64,000 nt of DNA from CALJFL01 sp047633055 (GTDB lineage Bacteria > Pseudomonadota > Gammaproteobacteria > Pseudomonadales > Halieaceae), in NCBI GenBank assembly GCA_047633055.1, contig JBLIEI010000005.1:21729-85728 (forward strand), given 5' to 3'. How positions within the stretch are numbered: the stretch's first letter is position 1; each line of letters starts with the position of its first letter. Below, piece after piece: positions 53,690-63,062 of the stretch. The translations under genes were made by a program, and so were the position numbers. The notes under the pieces are model-generated. The model was not told the origin of the DNA. It ran no database searches and saw only the letters and a program-made list of their open reading frames with translations.

Positions 53690-55618
53690 TTAATATTGAG
53701 CTTGCCGCTCTTCGGTGGACAGCAGGCTGATGTCATTGCCCTGCATATGCTGCAGAACCACGTTGTAAGACAAGACTGCCTGAACATAGTTGCGCGTCTC
53801 GCGAAAAGGGATCGTTTCGACCCACACGTCAACGGGCACCTTCGCATCGCTGTTTTTCTTCCAGCGATCAACCCGGTGTGGGCCCGCATTGTAGGCGGCC
53901 AGAGCGAATATCCGATTGCCGCCGAAACGATCGAGCAACTGGCGATAATAGGCACTGCCAAGTCGCACGTTATGCTCCACTTCATAGAGCGCCGAGGTGC
54001 TGTGCTTACGTCCCAAAGAGGATGCGACCTGCTTGCCAGTGGCGGGCATAATCTGCATTAGCCCTCGCGCGCCAACGGGCGACCTGGCGCCCGGAAAAAA
54101 CGCACTTTCCCGCCTGGCGATAGCCATTAACTCCGTGGCGGGCACGCGCTGTACCTTGCTGTAGTGATCGAAGATATCCTGATAAGGCAGCGGAAAACGC
54201 AGATTCAATGCATCCCAGGCTTTCGCACGGCTGGCCGCATCGATGGCCATCCGATACCAGCCGCGATCGCCAGCCAGCGCCGCCAGCTGCTTCTGCATCG
54301 GTTTTTCCAAGGTATCCAGGGCGTTGAACCACTCAGAATGCGCAAGCTGATCTTCCTGATGAAACAGCAGTTCCTCGACTCGCCGCACGGAGGGAATACG
54401 GGACAATTGATCGGCCTCGGCGGGCAACAGAAGCAGGGGCTGATTATTAAAACTGTAGGGTGTTGCCAATTTTTCGGAAGCTAGAAAACCATAGTAATCT
54501 CGCTCCCGGGACACTGACGCAAATTGTTCTTTCGCCTGCTCGGTCCGGCCCAGTCGTTCATCGGCAACGGCAGCCCAGTAGCGCCACACCGTTTCCTGCC
54601 TCGCTGCTTCGGACAACGTGGGCATAGTAGACAAAAGTGCATCCCAATCAGCTTCTTCCAATAACCAACGCAAGCGGATCTCAGTTAACTTGTCGTCTTG
54701 TATGCGCACCAGGGCATCATCTATCCAGGCGGCACTGTTCTCATCTTTGGCAAACAGGCTGCGCAAGGTAATTGCATACTCCACCCTTTGCATCTGCGCT
54801 GGGTCAAATTGCAGCTGCGTCTGGTAATCTTGCCAATAGGAAAGTGCTTTTGCCGGACTATAACGGGCCAGGAACGCCAATCCTAAACTGACGATATCGG
54901 CAGAATAGGCGCTATCTGCGGGAAAGCTCTGGCGACGTATTTGCTGCGGGTTTCGGTATACCGCAATGAGCTTATCGGACCAGGGCTGTAACGCTTTGCT
55001 CCCCTTGCGGGCAACGTAAGTCATCAGCGAGCGTTCCCGGGCTTCAAAGGTTTTCACCAAGCGCCCCCACACCGCTTCATCGCTCAAATCACCGGACTTC
55101 AGCCAGGCATCGAACAGAGGATCACACGCCTTGGGACGAGATTCCCCGTGAATCCACAGCCGTTCAGCTCCCTCCCAGGCCACTGGCTTGTCACCCTCCG
55201 CCAGCCGGGCGCGCAAGTAGTAACACTTCAGAGTCACTTCGTTGGGCTCATCCGGCTTTACCTGAAGAAAATCAGCCCAGCGTCGGTCCAGCCCCGCTCT
55301 GTTCAAATACACCGATAAAAATCGATTGGGCAATGGCGAGTCGGCACTCTGGGAGATGAAAGCACGCGCATCCGCTGGCTGCACCTTGCGAGGATTGCCA
55401 GTAAGCTTGTAATAGTCCAGGTACAGCGATAACGGGTACTCATCGAGGTCGTTGCGCAATTGCTCGTAATCGGTCAAGCGGCCGCGTTGAATTGCGGTAA
55501 CTGCCTCGGTGTAGGACTGCCGAGATTCGGCCAGGTTGTCGACAGCTGCCGCCACCGCCTGTCCGACAGAGATCTGTAAAATGAAAGGCACGATAAAAGC
55601 GATAAAGATCCGGGTCAC
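53690..55618 (-). CDS. slt: Soluble lytic murein transglycosylase
   Basis: A 642-residue periplasmic enzyme that cleaves the glycan chain of peptidoglycan by a 1,6-anhydro mechanism. A signal peptide (MTRIFIAFIVPFILQISVGQ) precedes a long helical doughnut (to about residue 450) and a C-terminal SLT domain with LMAIARRESAFFPGARSPVG (catalytic Glu in R-R-E-S), ARGLMQIMPATGKQVA and LAAYNAGPHRVDRW. Length matches Slt70. The start is GTG 55618 without a strong ribosome site. It is upstream of the arsS operon on the same strand with a 56-base gap. Confidence 0.95.
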   Translation of the reverse strand: MTRIFIAFIVPFILQISVGQAVAAAVDNLAESRQSYTEAVTAIQRGRLTDYEQLRNDLDEYPLSLYLDYYKLTGNPRKVQPADARAFISQSADSPLPNRFLSVYLNRAGLDRRWADFLQVKPDEPNEVTLKCYYLRARLAEGDKPVAWEGAERLWIHGESRPKACDPLFDAWLKSGDLSDEAVWGRLVKTFEARERSLMTYVARKGSKALQPWSDKLIAVYRNPQQIRRQSFPADSAYSADIVSLGLAFLARYSPAKALSYWQDYQTQLQFDPAQMQRVEYAITLRSLFAKDENSAAWIDDALVRIQDDKLTEIRLRWLLEEADWDALLSTMPTLSEAARQETVWRYWAAVADERLGRTEQAKEQFASVSRERDYYGFLASEKLATPYSFNNQPLLLLPAEADQLSRIPSVRRVEELLFHQEDQLAHSEWFNALDTLEKPMQKQLAALAGDRGWYRMAIDAASRAKAWDALNLRFPLPYQDIFDHYSKVQRVPATELMAIARRESAFFPGARSPVGARGLMQIMPATGKQVASSLGRKHSTSALYEVEHNVRLGSAYYRQLLDRFGGNRIFALAAYNAGPHRVDRWKKNSDAKVPVDVWVETIPFRETRNYVQAVLSYNVVLQHMQGNDISLLSTEERQAQY

Positions 55619-55935
55619 CGGTGATAATGCCTCTGTGTCGAGTTAACCCGACTAAAATTTGGCTGGCAGGTACGAGGCCTTAGGTTGATACGCGCACAAC
55701 AGGAATGCAAGACTGGCCGAGCGAATAGTTGAAAAAAAAAAGTGGTCGGACCGTCTTTCCTTTGCCCCAGCTTGGAATTGAAGCTCACCATGTCGTTACC
55801 GACATTACCCAAAAGGGTCGGAATGGCCCGAGGTCGACCACGACTGTGTCAAGTTGTAACCCGCGTCCCACTTACGCCGCCACCCTGCAACCTTCAATGA
55901 TTTCCGCTTGGCAGAGCAAGGCAGTAGAATTCTCC
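55619..55935. other. Intergenic stretch before the DUF6316 gene
   Basis: About 317 bases with no gene. A run of ten A is at 55732-55741. An open frame on the plus strand enters the DUF6316 gene but its upstream part has no family resemblance. Nothing else was recognised. Confidence 0.4.
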
Positions 55936-56136
55936 ATGGCAAGAAGAAGAACCGACAAAAAGAACAAAAGCTGGTTTCGCTCCGAGCGCACATTCAGCAA
56001 CGATGAGCGCGGGTATTTCCATACTCGCGAAGGCACCATCGAGGGTCCGTATCGAAATGAGCGCGTCGTTAAAAACAACGTAAAATTCTATACCCAGAGT
56101 GTACCACCCGGAGCTTTGCCGCGGTCAAAGTTGTAG
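55936..56136 (+). CDS. DUF6316 family small protein
   Basis: A 66-residue protein from ATG 55936: MARRRTDKKNKSWFRSERTF, then YFHTREGTIEGPYRNE. This pattern (K-x-W-F-R-S-E-R followed by F-H-T-R-E-G-x-x-E-G-P) is that of DUF6316, a short protein of marine Gammaproteobacteria, usually about 60-70 residues. Basic N-terminus. Function unknown. It is convergent with the SMP-30 gene 22 bases away. Confidence 0.8.
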   Translation: MARRRTDKKNKSWFRSERTFSNDERGYFHTREGTIEGPYRNERVVKNNVKFYTQSVPPGALPRSKL

Positions 56137-56158
56137 GACTGCAGCAGTCTTGCTAGCG

Positions 56159-57085
56159 CTATAGTACCGCTGATTTGGATCGCGGTCGAAATGTCGGGTC
56201 AGTTATACCCCGGAAGGGGGTTTGGTAGATGAAGCAACTGCCAGCAAGCGGCTGCTCCTTCACAGCCTGATCGCTGAGGCCCTGTCGGGCGCTGGTAATG
56301 AACAAAATATCCAAATTAGCGCCCCCGAAAGCGACACAGGTGGGCTGGCTAACAGGCAGGGGCAGAACTAAATCGGTGGTGCCATCAGCAGAATAACGCA
56401 CTATTTGGCTACCGCCCCATTGCGCGTTCCATACGTAGCCCTGTGAATCCACTGTCGAACCGTCGGGATAACATCCAGCTTCAGTCGCAACGAATTCGCG
56501 GCGGTTCGATAGCGCAGCAGTGATCGGGTTAAAATCATACTGATCGATACGCTGAGTGGGTGTATCTGTGTGGTACAGAATTCGCGAGTTCGGGCTCCAG
56601 CAAAGGCTGTTGGAGATCGCAATGCCGTTTAACTTTTCAGTGCATTGCAGGTCCCGGTCAAGGCAATACAGCTTACCAGCATCGCCCGCAGAACCTAACG
56701 GTTCAACCATTCCTCCGGCCCAGAACCGTTGCTGCCTGTCTGCTCGCCCATCGTTGAGGCGCGCATGAGGATTGTCGGTGTCTGTGTTGATTAACCACTC
56801 AAGAAGTCCGGATTCAGGCTCATAGTAGGCGAACCCACTTTCAAAACCGGCGATCAAGCGTTGCTCTGCGCTTCCGCTAGCGGAGCCTGGCTCTACCAGA
56901 GCAAATGACGCGAGCCGCTCGGGCGTAGTCCAGGACTGGAGATCTTGATTTGCGAGTTGGTACCTATAGAGTCGGTGACCTTCTATGTCCGTCCACCAGA
57001 AAATACCGCCAACGGGATCCCATATCACGCCCTCGCCAAGCTTATTCTCAAGCTCAAGCGTAGTCAGTAAGGTTAGCTCGCTCAC
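56159..57085 (-). CDS. SMP-30/gluconolactonase-family lactonase
   Basis: A 308-residue beta-propeller. LGEGVIWDPVGGIFWWTD supplies the first metal ligand (Glu in G-E-G), LNDGRADRQQRFWAGGM the Asn and LCWSPNSRILYHTDTPTQRI the Asp, as in SMP-30 and gluconolactonase. It hydrolyses a sugar lactone. It starts with GTG 57085, two bases after the aldolase stop, so it is the last gene of the sugar-acid operon. Probable substrate: galactono- or related lactone, from context. Confidence 0.9.
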   Translation of the reverse strand: MSELTLLTTLELENKLGEGVIWDPVGGIFWWTDIEGHRLYRYQLANQDLQSWTTPERLASFALVEPGSASGSAEQRLIAGFESGFAYYEPESGLLEWLINTDTDNPHARLNDGRADRQQRFWAGGMVEPLGSAGDAGKLYCLDRDLQCTEKLNGIAISNSLCWSPNSRILYHTDTPTQRIDQYDFNPITAALSNRREFVATEAGCYPDGSTVDSQGYVWNAQWGGSQIVRYSADGTTDLVLPLPVSQPTCVAFGGANLDILFITSARQGLSDQAVKEQPLAGSCFIYQTPFRGITDPTFRPRSKSAVL

Positions 57086-57087
57086 GG

Positions 57088-57723
57088 CTAAACGGCTGCC
57101 GCAAATTTCACTGCAGCGACCAGTTTAGTCGCCGCTTCAAACACTTCGTCAGCACTGCGCCCCGACGCATAGAGCTCGGTTGCAACCCCCAGGCCATCGG
57201 CACCGGCCTTAAACCAATCCTCTGCATTCCCAGCGCCTACACCGCCCACTGCCAGCACGCGTGAGTCCTTAGGCAGCACTGCTCGAACTGATTTCATGTG
57301 GCCAATGTCATAACTGCCGGCAGGGAATAATTTAAGAAAGCGCGCACCTGCGTCGTAGGCCGAAAATGCCTCACTGGCGGTGGCCCAGCCCGGCATCGGT
57401 GTCAGACCCAATTCAATACTGCGGCGAATAATGGCTGGGTTGGTGTTGGGTGTCACAGCAATTTCACCGCCCGCAGCGGCAACGCCGTTCACCTGATCCA
57501 ATTGCACCACGGTACCAGCGCCAACAACACAGCGGGACGACAGGGCTTGGCTCAACCTGCGAATACTCTCTAACGAATCGGGAGAGTTCAGCGGCACCTC
57601 GATAATACCGATACCCGCCAGATACAGGGCTTCACCCATGGCCACTACTTCGTCCGGCCGCACACCACGCAATATGGCGACCACGGGCATTTGTGTAAAC
57701 CACTGTTCCAATTTCTCGTTCAT
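57088..57723 (-). CDS. dgoA: 2-dehydro-3-deoxy-6-phosphogalactonate aldolase
   Basis: A 211-residue KDPG-fold aldolase from ATG 57723 (GAGG 8 bases upstream; the frame to 57846 is not translated). VVAILRGVRPDEVVAMGEAL is typical of DgoA, IIEVPLNSPDSLESI carries the base Glu, and FLKLFPAGSYDIGHMKSVRA has the Schiff-base Lys. It cleaves KDPGal to pyruvate and glyceraldehyde-3-phosphate. KDPG aldolases of the Entner-Doudoroff type are an alternative, but the neighbouring galactonokinase favours DgoA. In the operon DgoK-DgoA-SMP-30. Confidence 0.9.
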   Translation of the reverse strand: MNEKLEQWFTQMPVVAILRGVRPDEVVAMGEALYLAGIGIIEVPLNSPDSLESIRRLSQALSSRCVVGAGTVVQLDQVNGVAAAGGEIAVTPNTNPAIIRRSIELGLTPMPGWATASEAFSAYDAGARFLKLFPAGSYDIGHMKSVRAVLPKDSRVLAVGGVGAGNAEDWFKAGADGLGVATELYASGRSADEVFEAATKLVAAVKFAAAV

Positions 57724-57734
57724 ATCGGACTGCC

Positions 57735-58694
57735 TCAATAATAGTGATGGTAAATTGCGGTAAAGCCTGCCAATGCAAGATCTTGGGGGTTGTGCCACTG
57801 CGTGGTGATGTCCAACTGGTGCAGCGCTAATGCATACGCCCCACACAACTGTTCTTCGCCGATAAGATGCACAGTGTCACCCGGCCAATTCATTTGGTTA
57901 AAAGTGGCCGCAGCGCCAACAGCATCCGATCCGATGATCAAACCAGACAGATAAGAGGCTGCCGAATTACTGGCAAGGTCGCCGGTGACCTGCCGTGAGC
58001 GGGTCCCAAACAGCACATGAATCAACTGCGCATGACCGAGTCCTCGCACTGCTTCAACTCCGGCAATAAATTCCACCTCATCGAACTCAGGAGTTTCAGC
58101 ACCTGCCAACAAAACACTGTGCTGCTGCAAAAGAGCAAACAATTCACCCGACAGGCTACTCAAAAAATTGCTAACCACCCCAGCTTCCAATAACGCCCAT
58201 TTATTGTGAGTTCCTGGCATGGCGACCAGTTGCGGACTCTTAGAGGGCAGGTGCCCCTGCATCGACCACCCCAGCAGCTGGAGTTCCTCGCCACGCATTA
58301 CGTCAGGCACGCCCAGCGGATTTTCTGTGCGCAGCCCGGCAATAATCGATACGTCTAAACCGCGCACCCGCAACACTTGCCGCTTGGCAATGATTTGATC
58401 AAGGGCCAGAGGGCAATCCTGATAGGGTGCTTCTTGCCAGCCGATCGTAGACCCCACCATACCGGCCAGGATGACGGGTAGCTTCCCGTAGTCGCTCAAC
58501 CATGGCCCCGCGAACTCAAAAAATACATCCTCGAATGCGCCATTCGTGGCAGCTGCACCCGGGCCATTTACAGTCGCTAATATATCGGCGTGATTTGCCG
58601 AATTCGAGCTGCAGAGATAGAGCTTTAGATGGGTCGTGCCCCAATCACCGGCTATGAATAGTTGATTTTTCAAAGCCTCAGGTCCTGCCGCCAT
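57735..58694 (-). CDS. dgoK: 2-dehydro-3-deoxygalactonokinase
   Basis: A 319-residue sugar-acid kinase of the actin/hexokinase fold. FIAGDWGTTHLKLYLCSS is the phosphate-1 loop, VAMPGTHNKWALLEAG a DgoK-typical segment, and FLSSLSGELFALLQQHSVLL, YLSGLIIGSDAVGA follow. It phosphorylates 2-keto-3-deoxy-galactonate. The start (ATG 58694) overlaps the 3' end of the SDR gene by about 17 bases; a TTG at 58673 after GAGG is an alternative. It precedes dgoA by 11 bases. Confidence 0.9.
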   Translation of the reverse strand: MAAGPEALKNQLFIAGDWGTTHLKLYLCSSNSANHADILATVNGPGAAATNGAFEDVFFEFAGPWLSDYGKLPVILAGMVGSTIGWQEAPYQDCPLALDQIIAKRQVLRVRGLDVSIIAGLRTENPLGVPDVMRGEELQLLGWSMQGHLPSKSPQLVAMPGTHNKWALLEAGVVSNFLSSLSGELFALLQQHSVLLAGAETPEFDEVEFIAGVEAVRGLGHAQLIHVLFGTRSRQVTGDLASNSAASYLSGLIIGSDAVGAAATFNQMNWPGDTVHLIGEEQLCGAYALALHQLDITTQWHNPQDLALAGFTAIYHHYY

Positions 58695-59445
58695 CAATGG
58701 TAAGGGATTGGCCAGTAATCATACTGCTGTCCCCCGCCGCTAGAAATAACGCGAGGTTAGCAACGTCCTGAGGCAGCAACCGTGTCTTGAGCGCGACCTG
58801 CTCCATCCATGCGCTCTCAGCCTCCGGCGTCAGCCAGGTGTCCAACTGACGCTCAGTGACTACCCAACCTGGCAGGATGGCGTTAACCCGGACACCCGCA
58901 TCACCGTAATCACGCGCCAGAGCTTTGGTCATACCAATCAATCCCGCTTTAGCAGTTACATATCCCGGCATATTGGAGGGCCCAAGCAGGGCATTAATTG
59001 AGCTGAAATTGATTATGGAGCCGCCCCCCTCCGTCTTCATGCCTTCAAATACCCGCTGACAAGCAAAAAACGTAGCGTCGAGGTTTACGGCCATAGATTG
59101 CTGCCAGAATTCCTCGGTAACCGATTCGGGTGAATGGCGATCATCGTTTGCCACGTTGTTGATTAGGATCGAGATAGGACCCAATACCTTGGTGGCCGCA
59201 TCGATTGCCTCGCGCAGGGCCGGCACATCGCTAACATCAACGTTACAAAACCACGGCTCGTTACCCGTTTTCGTCAACAGGTCCCGCTGCAAACCTTCAG
59301 CCGCTTTCGAATCCAGATCGACAAATCCAACTTTCGCGTTCTGCCTGTGGAATGCTTCTACCAACGCCGCACCAATGCCGGTGGCACCTCCAGATATAAA
59401 AACGGCCTTGCCAGCCAGACTGGGGTAGCTTGCCAGTTTATTCAT
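58678..59445 (-). CDS. SDR oxidoreductase, probable aldose dehydrogenase
   Basis: A 255-residue SDR. VFISGGATGIGAALVEAFHR (NAD binding), ILINNVANDDRHSPE (NN-A-N), IINFSSINALLGPSNM (Ser) and YVTAKAGLIG (Tyr, Lys) are intact. It heads the operon of kinase, aldolase and lactonase, so it is probably the first step, oxidation of D-galactose (or L-arabinose or D-fucose) to the lactone, in the De Ley-Doudoroff route. The substrate is inferred from neighbours only. The 3' end overlaps dgoK. Confidence 0.85.
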   Translation of the reverse strand: MNKLASYPSLAGKAVFISGGATGIGAALVEAFHRQNAKVGFVDLDSKAAEGLQRDLLTKTGNEPWFCNVDVSDVPALREAIDAATKVLGPISILINNVANDDRHSPESVTEEFWQQSMAVNLDATFFACQRVFEGMKTEGGGSIINFSSINALLGPSNMPGYVTAKAGLIGMTKALARDYGDAGVRVNAILPGWVVTERQLDTWLTPEAESAWMEQVALKTRLLPQDVANLALFLAAGDSSMITGQSLTIDGGRT

Positions 59446-59525
59446 AGTCGCTTCCCGTGCCTTATTCGCGTGTAAGATAATCGACTCGTGGGGACGAATC
59501 GATAGGATTTATTAATTATACTATA

Positions 59526-59531
59526 TATAAT
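59526..59531 (+). promoter_or_regulatory. Consensus -10 box TATAAT
   Basis: A perfect TATAAT in an AT-rich patch (59510-59532), 57 bases upstream of the hydrolase ATG. No good -35 lies 16-18 bases upstream, so it is a candidate only. Confidence 0.35.
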
Positions 59532-59587
59532 ATGACTGCCACATTGAACGAAAAATGCAGTCGTTACGCCTTTTAACTGGAGTCATA

Positions 59588-60862
59588 ATGATCTCACCCC
59601 TTTCTCGAGTCATCTGCATCATAAGCGCACTATGCCTTAGTGGCCTAGCCATGGGCGCTGAAGCGCTTTATACAACACAGCCCAGCGTGACACCGGAGTT
59701 GTCGAGTCCAGGCGAGTATATCGTTGGTGTGTCAACGATCACCATTGCAAACGGTCCCAAGCCAGAGGGCAACGAGCGACGACTGGTGCTGGAGGTGTGG
59801 TATCCCGCTGCGGGTCTCGATGATCCAGCAATGCCACTTGCAACCTACAAAAATGTAACGCGCTCGCACCGTGAATTCGATTTACAAGGTAACAGTTTCA
59901 GAGATGTGAAACCTCGGAACTCAGCGGAGGGCTATCCACTCATTGTGATATCCCACGGCTACACAGGTTATCGCACGCTCATGTTTTACTTGGGCGAACA
60001 CCTTGCCAGTCACGGCTATGTGGTCGCCGCCATCGACCACACGGACTCGACCAATGCAGAGATTGATATAGTCAATGCTCCCGGCGCAGGCTTCATCAGC
60101 ACCCTCCTGAATCGGGCAAAAGATCAACAGCAAACGTTGCAACATTTTACCGAGAGCAATTCAACTATTGCCGCTATAACAAACACTGAGCAAGCCGCTG
60201 TCATTGGCTATTCGATGGGTGGCTATGGCGCTATCAATACAGTGGGAGGTTGCTACCAATTCACCAGTGAAAATCTTATCCCTCTGGGGGCTAAACCGGA
60301 ACAGGCTAAAGCGCTTGTGCCCATTTTGAACTTTTGCAATGCTGGGCTTGAGCAGGCCGATCCTCGCTGGCGAGCCATGATCGCAATCTCACCGTGGGGC
60401 GGCGAACTTAATTTACATTCACCGGAGTCAATGGCGAACATTTCAATACCCTCGCTATACATCGTAGGAGACCAGGACGACGTCTCAGGATTCGAACACG
60501 GCGTGAAGAAACTGTTCGAGCAGTCGGGTGCAGAGCAAAGTTATTTAATGGTGTACGAAAATGCGCGGCACAATGTGGCGGCACACCCAGCACCAAGAAC
60601 CGCCTTCGGCAGCGACCTGGATATCGGACTTCACTTCGAACCGAGCTGGCACCTGGAGACTATCAATCGGGTAAATCGGCATATGGCCTCGGCCTTTCTG
60701 GATTGCTATATTAAGGATTCCGCTACCGCCTGTGAGTACCTGCCAAAACGTGCGGATATTACCCAGAAAAAGGGAGCAGATGGAAAACTGACTCCTGCCT
60801 GGCCCGGATTTCAGGAGCGCTGGGGAACCGGAATTAGATTCCACCGCAAAACACTGCCTTAG
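59588..60862 (+). CDS. Exported alpha/beta hydrolase (PAF-acetylhydrolase-like)
   Basis: A 424-residue secreted hydrolase from ATG 59588 with GGAG 6 bases upstream. The signal peptide (MISPLSRVICIISALCLSG then AMGAEA) is cleavable. The hydrolase domain has VISHGYTGYRTLMFYLGEHL, the nucleophile in AAVIGYSMGGYGAI (G-x-S-x-G), aspartate in IVGDQDDVSGFEH and histidine in ENARHNVAAHPAP. It resembles dienelactone-hydrolase/PAF-AH-type enzymes. It would act in the periplasm on an ester. Monocistronic, divergent from the SDR-led operon. Confidence 0.88.
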   Translation: MISPLSRVICIISALCLSGLAMGAEALYTTQPSVTPELSSPGEYIVGVSTITIANGPKPEGNERRLVLEVWYPAAGLDDPAMPLATYKNVTRSHREFDLQGNSFRDVKPRNSAEGYPLIVISHGYTGYRTLMFYLGEHLASHGYVVAAIDHTDSTNAEIDIVNAPGAGFISTLLNRAKDQQQTLQHFTESNSTIAAITNTEQAAVIGYSMGGYGAINTVGGCYQFTSENLIPLGAKPEQAKALVPILNFCNAGLEQADPRWRAMIAISPWGGELNLHSPESMANISIPSLYIVGDQDDVSGFEHGVKKLFEQSGAEQSYLMVYENARHNVAAHPAPRTAFGSDLDIGLHFEPSWHLETINRVNRHMASAFLDCYIKDSATACEYLPKRADITQKKGADGKLTPAWPGFQERWGTGIRFHRKTLP

Positions 60863-60897
60863 ACAAGCTTTGCGATATTTGAACAATTAAGAAGCGT

Positions 60898-62532
60898 CTA
60901 ACTGCCGTATCCCGATGGCATCAAAAATTCCCATGCGGGAACTTCACTGCCAGTCTTACAAGGTACCTCTATCACCACAGGGCCGTGTGCCGAATCATCA
61001 ATCGCACTGAGTAATTGCGTTTTGAATTGTTCATAGGAGTCGGCACGATAAGCTTTGGCACCGAAACTTTCTGCAAGTTTAACAAAATCAGGATTGCGTA
61101 ATTCTGACCCGACCACGTTGCCATCAAAAAAATTGATCTGGTCGCGCCTGACATTACCGTAAGCGTTGTTATTGAAGATTAGTAAAATGACCCCTATCTG
61201 AAACTGCACAGCAGTAGCGAGTTCTTGAATGCCAAACATAACGCCACCGTCGCCAGCAATCGAAAAGACTACCTTATCAGGGTTGGCAACTTTCACTCCC
61301 AGGGCGGTCTGAAATCCATGCCCAAGGTTACCCTGATAGCCCCCAGACACTAATTGGCGAGGCTCGTAAACTGGAAATCCGAACCAGGAGGTAAAACCAA
61401 CTTGTGAAATTTCTTCAACTATAAAACCATCTCTCGGCAATACCTCACGCATGATGGTTAGATAAGTCATTTGTGGCTGAACTTTCTGTATTTCTCGCCA
61501 GCTCTGTTCTTTGACTTGCTTGAACATTTCAACTTTTGACTCTGGAGTAGGTGGATCGACTTCCAGTGCAGTCAATAATGCACGCGTGGCCAGTTTCGAA
61601 TCTGCAACAATTGGCACTTCGGCGCGCAGCCGAACTATCTGCGTGGGATCGATATCAATACGTATTAATTTACTGGTAGCCACGCCTGACTGCCAGCGAA
61701 AAGCGGGTAATTCCAATCGTGAACCTATGCCAATGGTGACATCCACATCCGGGTAGAGTTTGTAACCTGATGCGCAGCTGAATCCATAAGGGCTCTCATC
61801 TGAAACGATACCTCGTCCACCGCGAAAAGACACCACCGGTGCCTGCAGCAACTTAGCCAGAGCTGCCACCTCTTCGCGGGCTTCGATCGCGCCGCTGCCT
61901 ACGAAAATCATTGGATTTTTAGCTGAGCGAAGAAGCGCCGCGGCCGCTTCAATTGCTTGGGGCTTGGCAGCATAAGTGGCAGAGGGTAAATCTGGAAAAT
62001 CCACATCTACAGGTGCTTTTTCGGCCAATATATCCATCGGCACTTCCAGGGCTACAGGGCGAATACGCCCTGAAGTGAGGTGTTTGAATGCGATTGCCAT
62101 ATACGTGGGAGTTTCTGCCACATGGTCAATGCGATCAGCCCATTTTGTCAGGGTTCTCAAGATTCCCAGCTGATCGGCCAGTTCGTGCAACATACCGTGA
62201 CCAACTCCCAAAAAGGCGCTGGGTACCTGGCCTGCTATACACAGCACCGGCGCACTATGGGCAGTGCATAAAGCGGCTGTAGAGTTGAGTAATCCTGGGC
62301 CAGGCACAACACAATACACGCCGATCTTTCCGGTTGACTTAGCGTACCCAAACGCCATGTAACCGGCGCCTTGCTCATGCCGGGTAACCACCAATTTAAT
62401 GTCACTTTTATAGCGGCTTAGGGCATCAAATAGTGCGTATGTCTGCGCCCCGGGTATACCGAATACGGTATCTACGCCATGCTTAATCAAGGACTCAACA
62501 ATCGCGTCAGAGCAGGTTATTTCTTTTATCAT
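60898..62532 (-). CDS. Thiamine-diphosphate enzyme, acetolactate-synthase-like
   Basis: A 544-residue TPP enzyme from ATG 62532 (AAGGA 9 bases upstream). The N-terminal domain has VFGIPGAQTYALFDALSRY and TRHEQGAGYMAFGYAKSTG (catalytic Glu in H-E-Q). The middle domain lies at residues 190-330. The TPP-binding motif is FSIAGDGGVMFGIQELATAV with LLIFNNNAYGN. It is related to acetolactate synthase, benzaldehyde lyase and other decarboxylases. A valine-synthesis role is not supported because no regulatory subunit gene is near. Substrate unknown. Confidence 0.9.
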   Translation of the reverse strand: MIKEITCSDAIVESLIKHGVDTVFGIPGAQTYALFDALSRYKSDIKLVVTRHEQGAGYMAFGYAKSTGKIGVYCVVPGPGLLNSTAALCTAHSAPVLCIAGQVPSAFLGVGHGMLHELADQLGILRTLTKWADRIDHVAETPTYMAIAFKHLTSGRIRPVALEVPMDILAEKAPVDVDFPDLPSATYAAKPQAIEAAAALLRSAKNPMIFVGSGAIEAREEVAALAKLLQAPVVSFRGGRGIVSDESPYGFSCASGYKLYPDVDVTIGIGSRLELPAFRWQSGVATSKLIRIDIDPTQIVRLRAEVPIVADSKLATRALLTALEVDPPTPESKVEMFKQVKEQSWREIQKVQPQMTYLTIMREVLPRDGFIVEEISQVGFTSWFGFPVYEPRQLVSGGYQGNLGHGFQTALGVKVANPDKVVFSIAGDGGVMFGIQELATAVQFQIGVILLIFNNNAYGNVRRDQINFFDGNVVGSELRNPDFVKLAESFGAKAYRADSYEQFKTQLLSAIDDSAHGPVVIEVPCKTGSEVPAWEFLMPSGYGS

Positions 62533-63062
62533 CGTTTCCAATCCTTAATGCTGACCCTAAGTTAGGTTAATGTAACCCGGTTCAGTGAAGCTTAGCAGAT
62601 CATTCCATTTTCGAGGCCTTTCGGGCGAACATCTTGACCTATGACGATGTGAAACATTGAAAAGAAATAATAAGTAAGCGCAGGAATGCCTTTTATCACG
62701 CGCGCAATTGCGCCAAGAAACCTTCTATTGGGGCTGGCATGGCACCTGGATATGCGCCGCACCACCGCTTTAGGGGCGGCGCCTATCTCGGTATCGGCAG
62801 TCGCGTTTCCTGAAGCCGTGAGATTCGCTCTCCGGGAGGAGGGACAACCTCCTCTCCCTGTTACCGATTGTCGCCCTGGATGCCGATACCGGAACGCTGC
62901 AGTGGTGCTACCAGGCCACACCCGGTTACAATGCGAACAACGCCGCTGTCACGTCCGCCACTGTTGAGGAAACCTTGTAGCAGCGGTTGAGATATTGGGG
63001 ACTCTGGTCGTTGTATTTGGAGTAGACGTAGATACTGATTTGGTGTCAACTGAGTGAGAAAC
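62533..63062. other. Stretch with a quinoprotein remnant and otherwise no gene
   Basis: About 530 bases between the TPP enzyme and the oxidoreductase. Apart from the quinoprotein fragment at 62838-62980, the two longer frames (plus 62686-62967, minus 62592-62921) have no family resemblance. Confidence 0.4.
62838..62980 (+). pseudogene. Remnant of a PQQ-dependent alcohol dehydrogenase
   Basis: The frame reads RRDNLLSLLPIVALDADTGT then LQWCYQATPGYNANNA and stops at TAG 62978. IVALDADTGxLxWxYQxTPG is the conserved propeller strand of PQQ quinoprotein alcohol dehydrogenases (normally followed by a tryptophan-docking stretch). About 45 residues of a 550-700-residue enzyme remain, with no start codon or neighbours of the pathway. 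Confidence 0.6.

Noticed and set aside
62686..62967. 93-codon plus-strand frame
   Set aside because: Overlaps the quinoprotein remnant in a different frame and matches no family.
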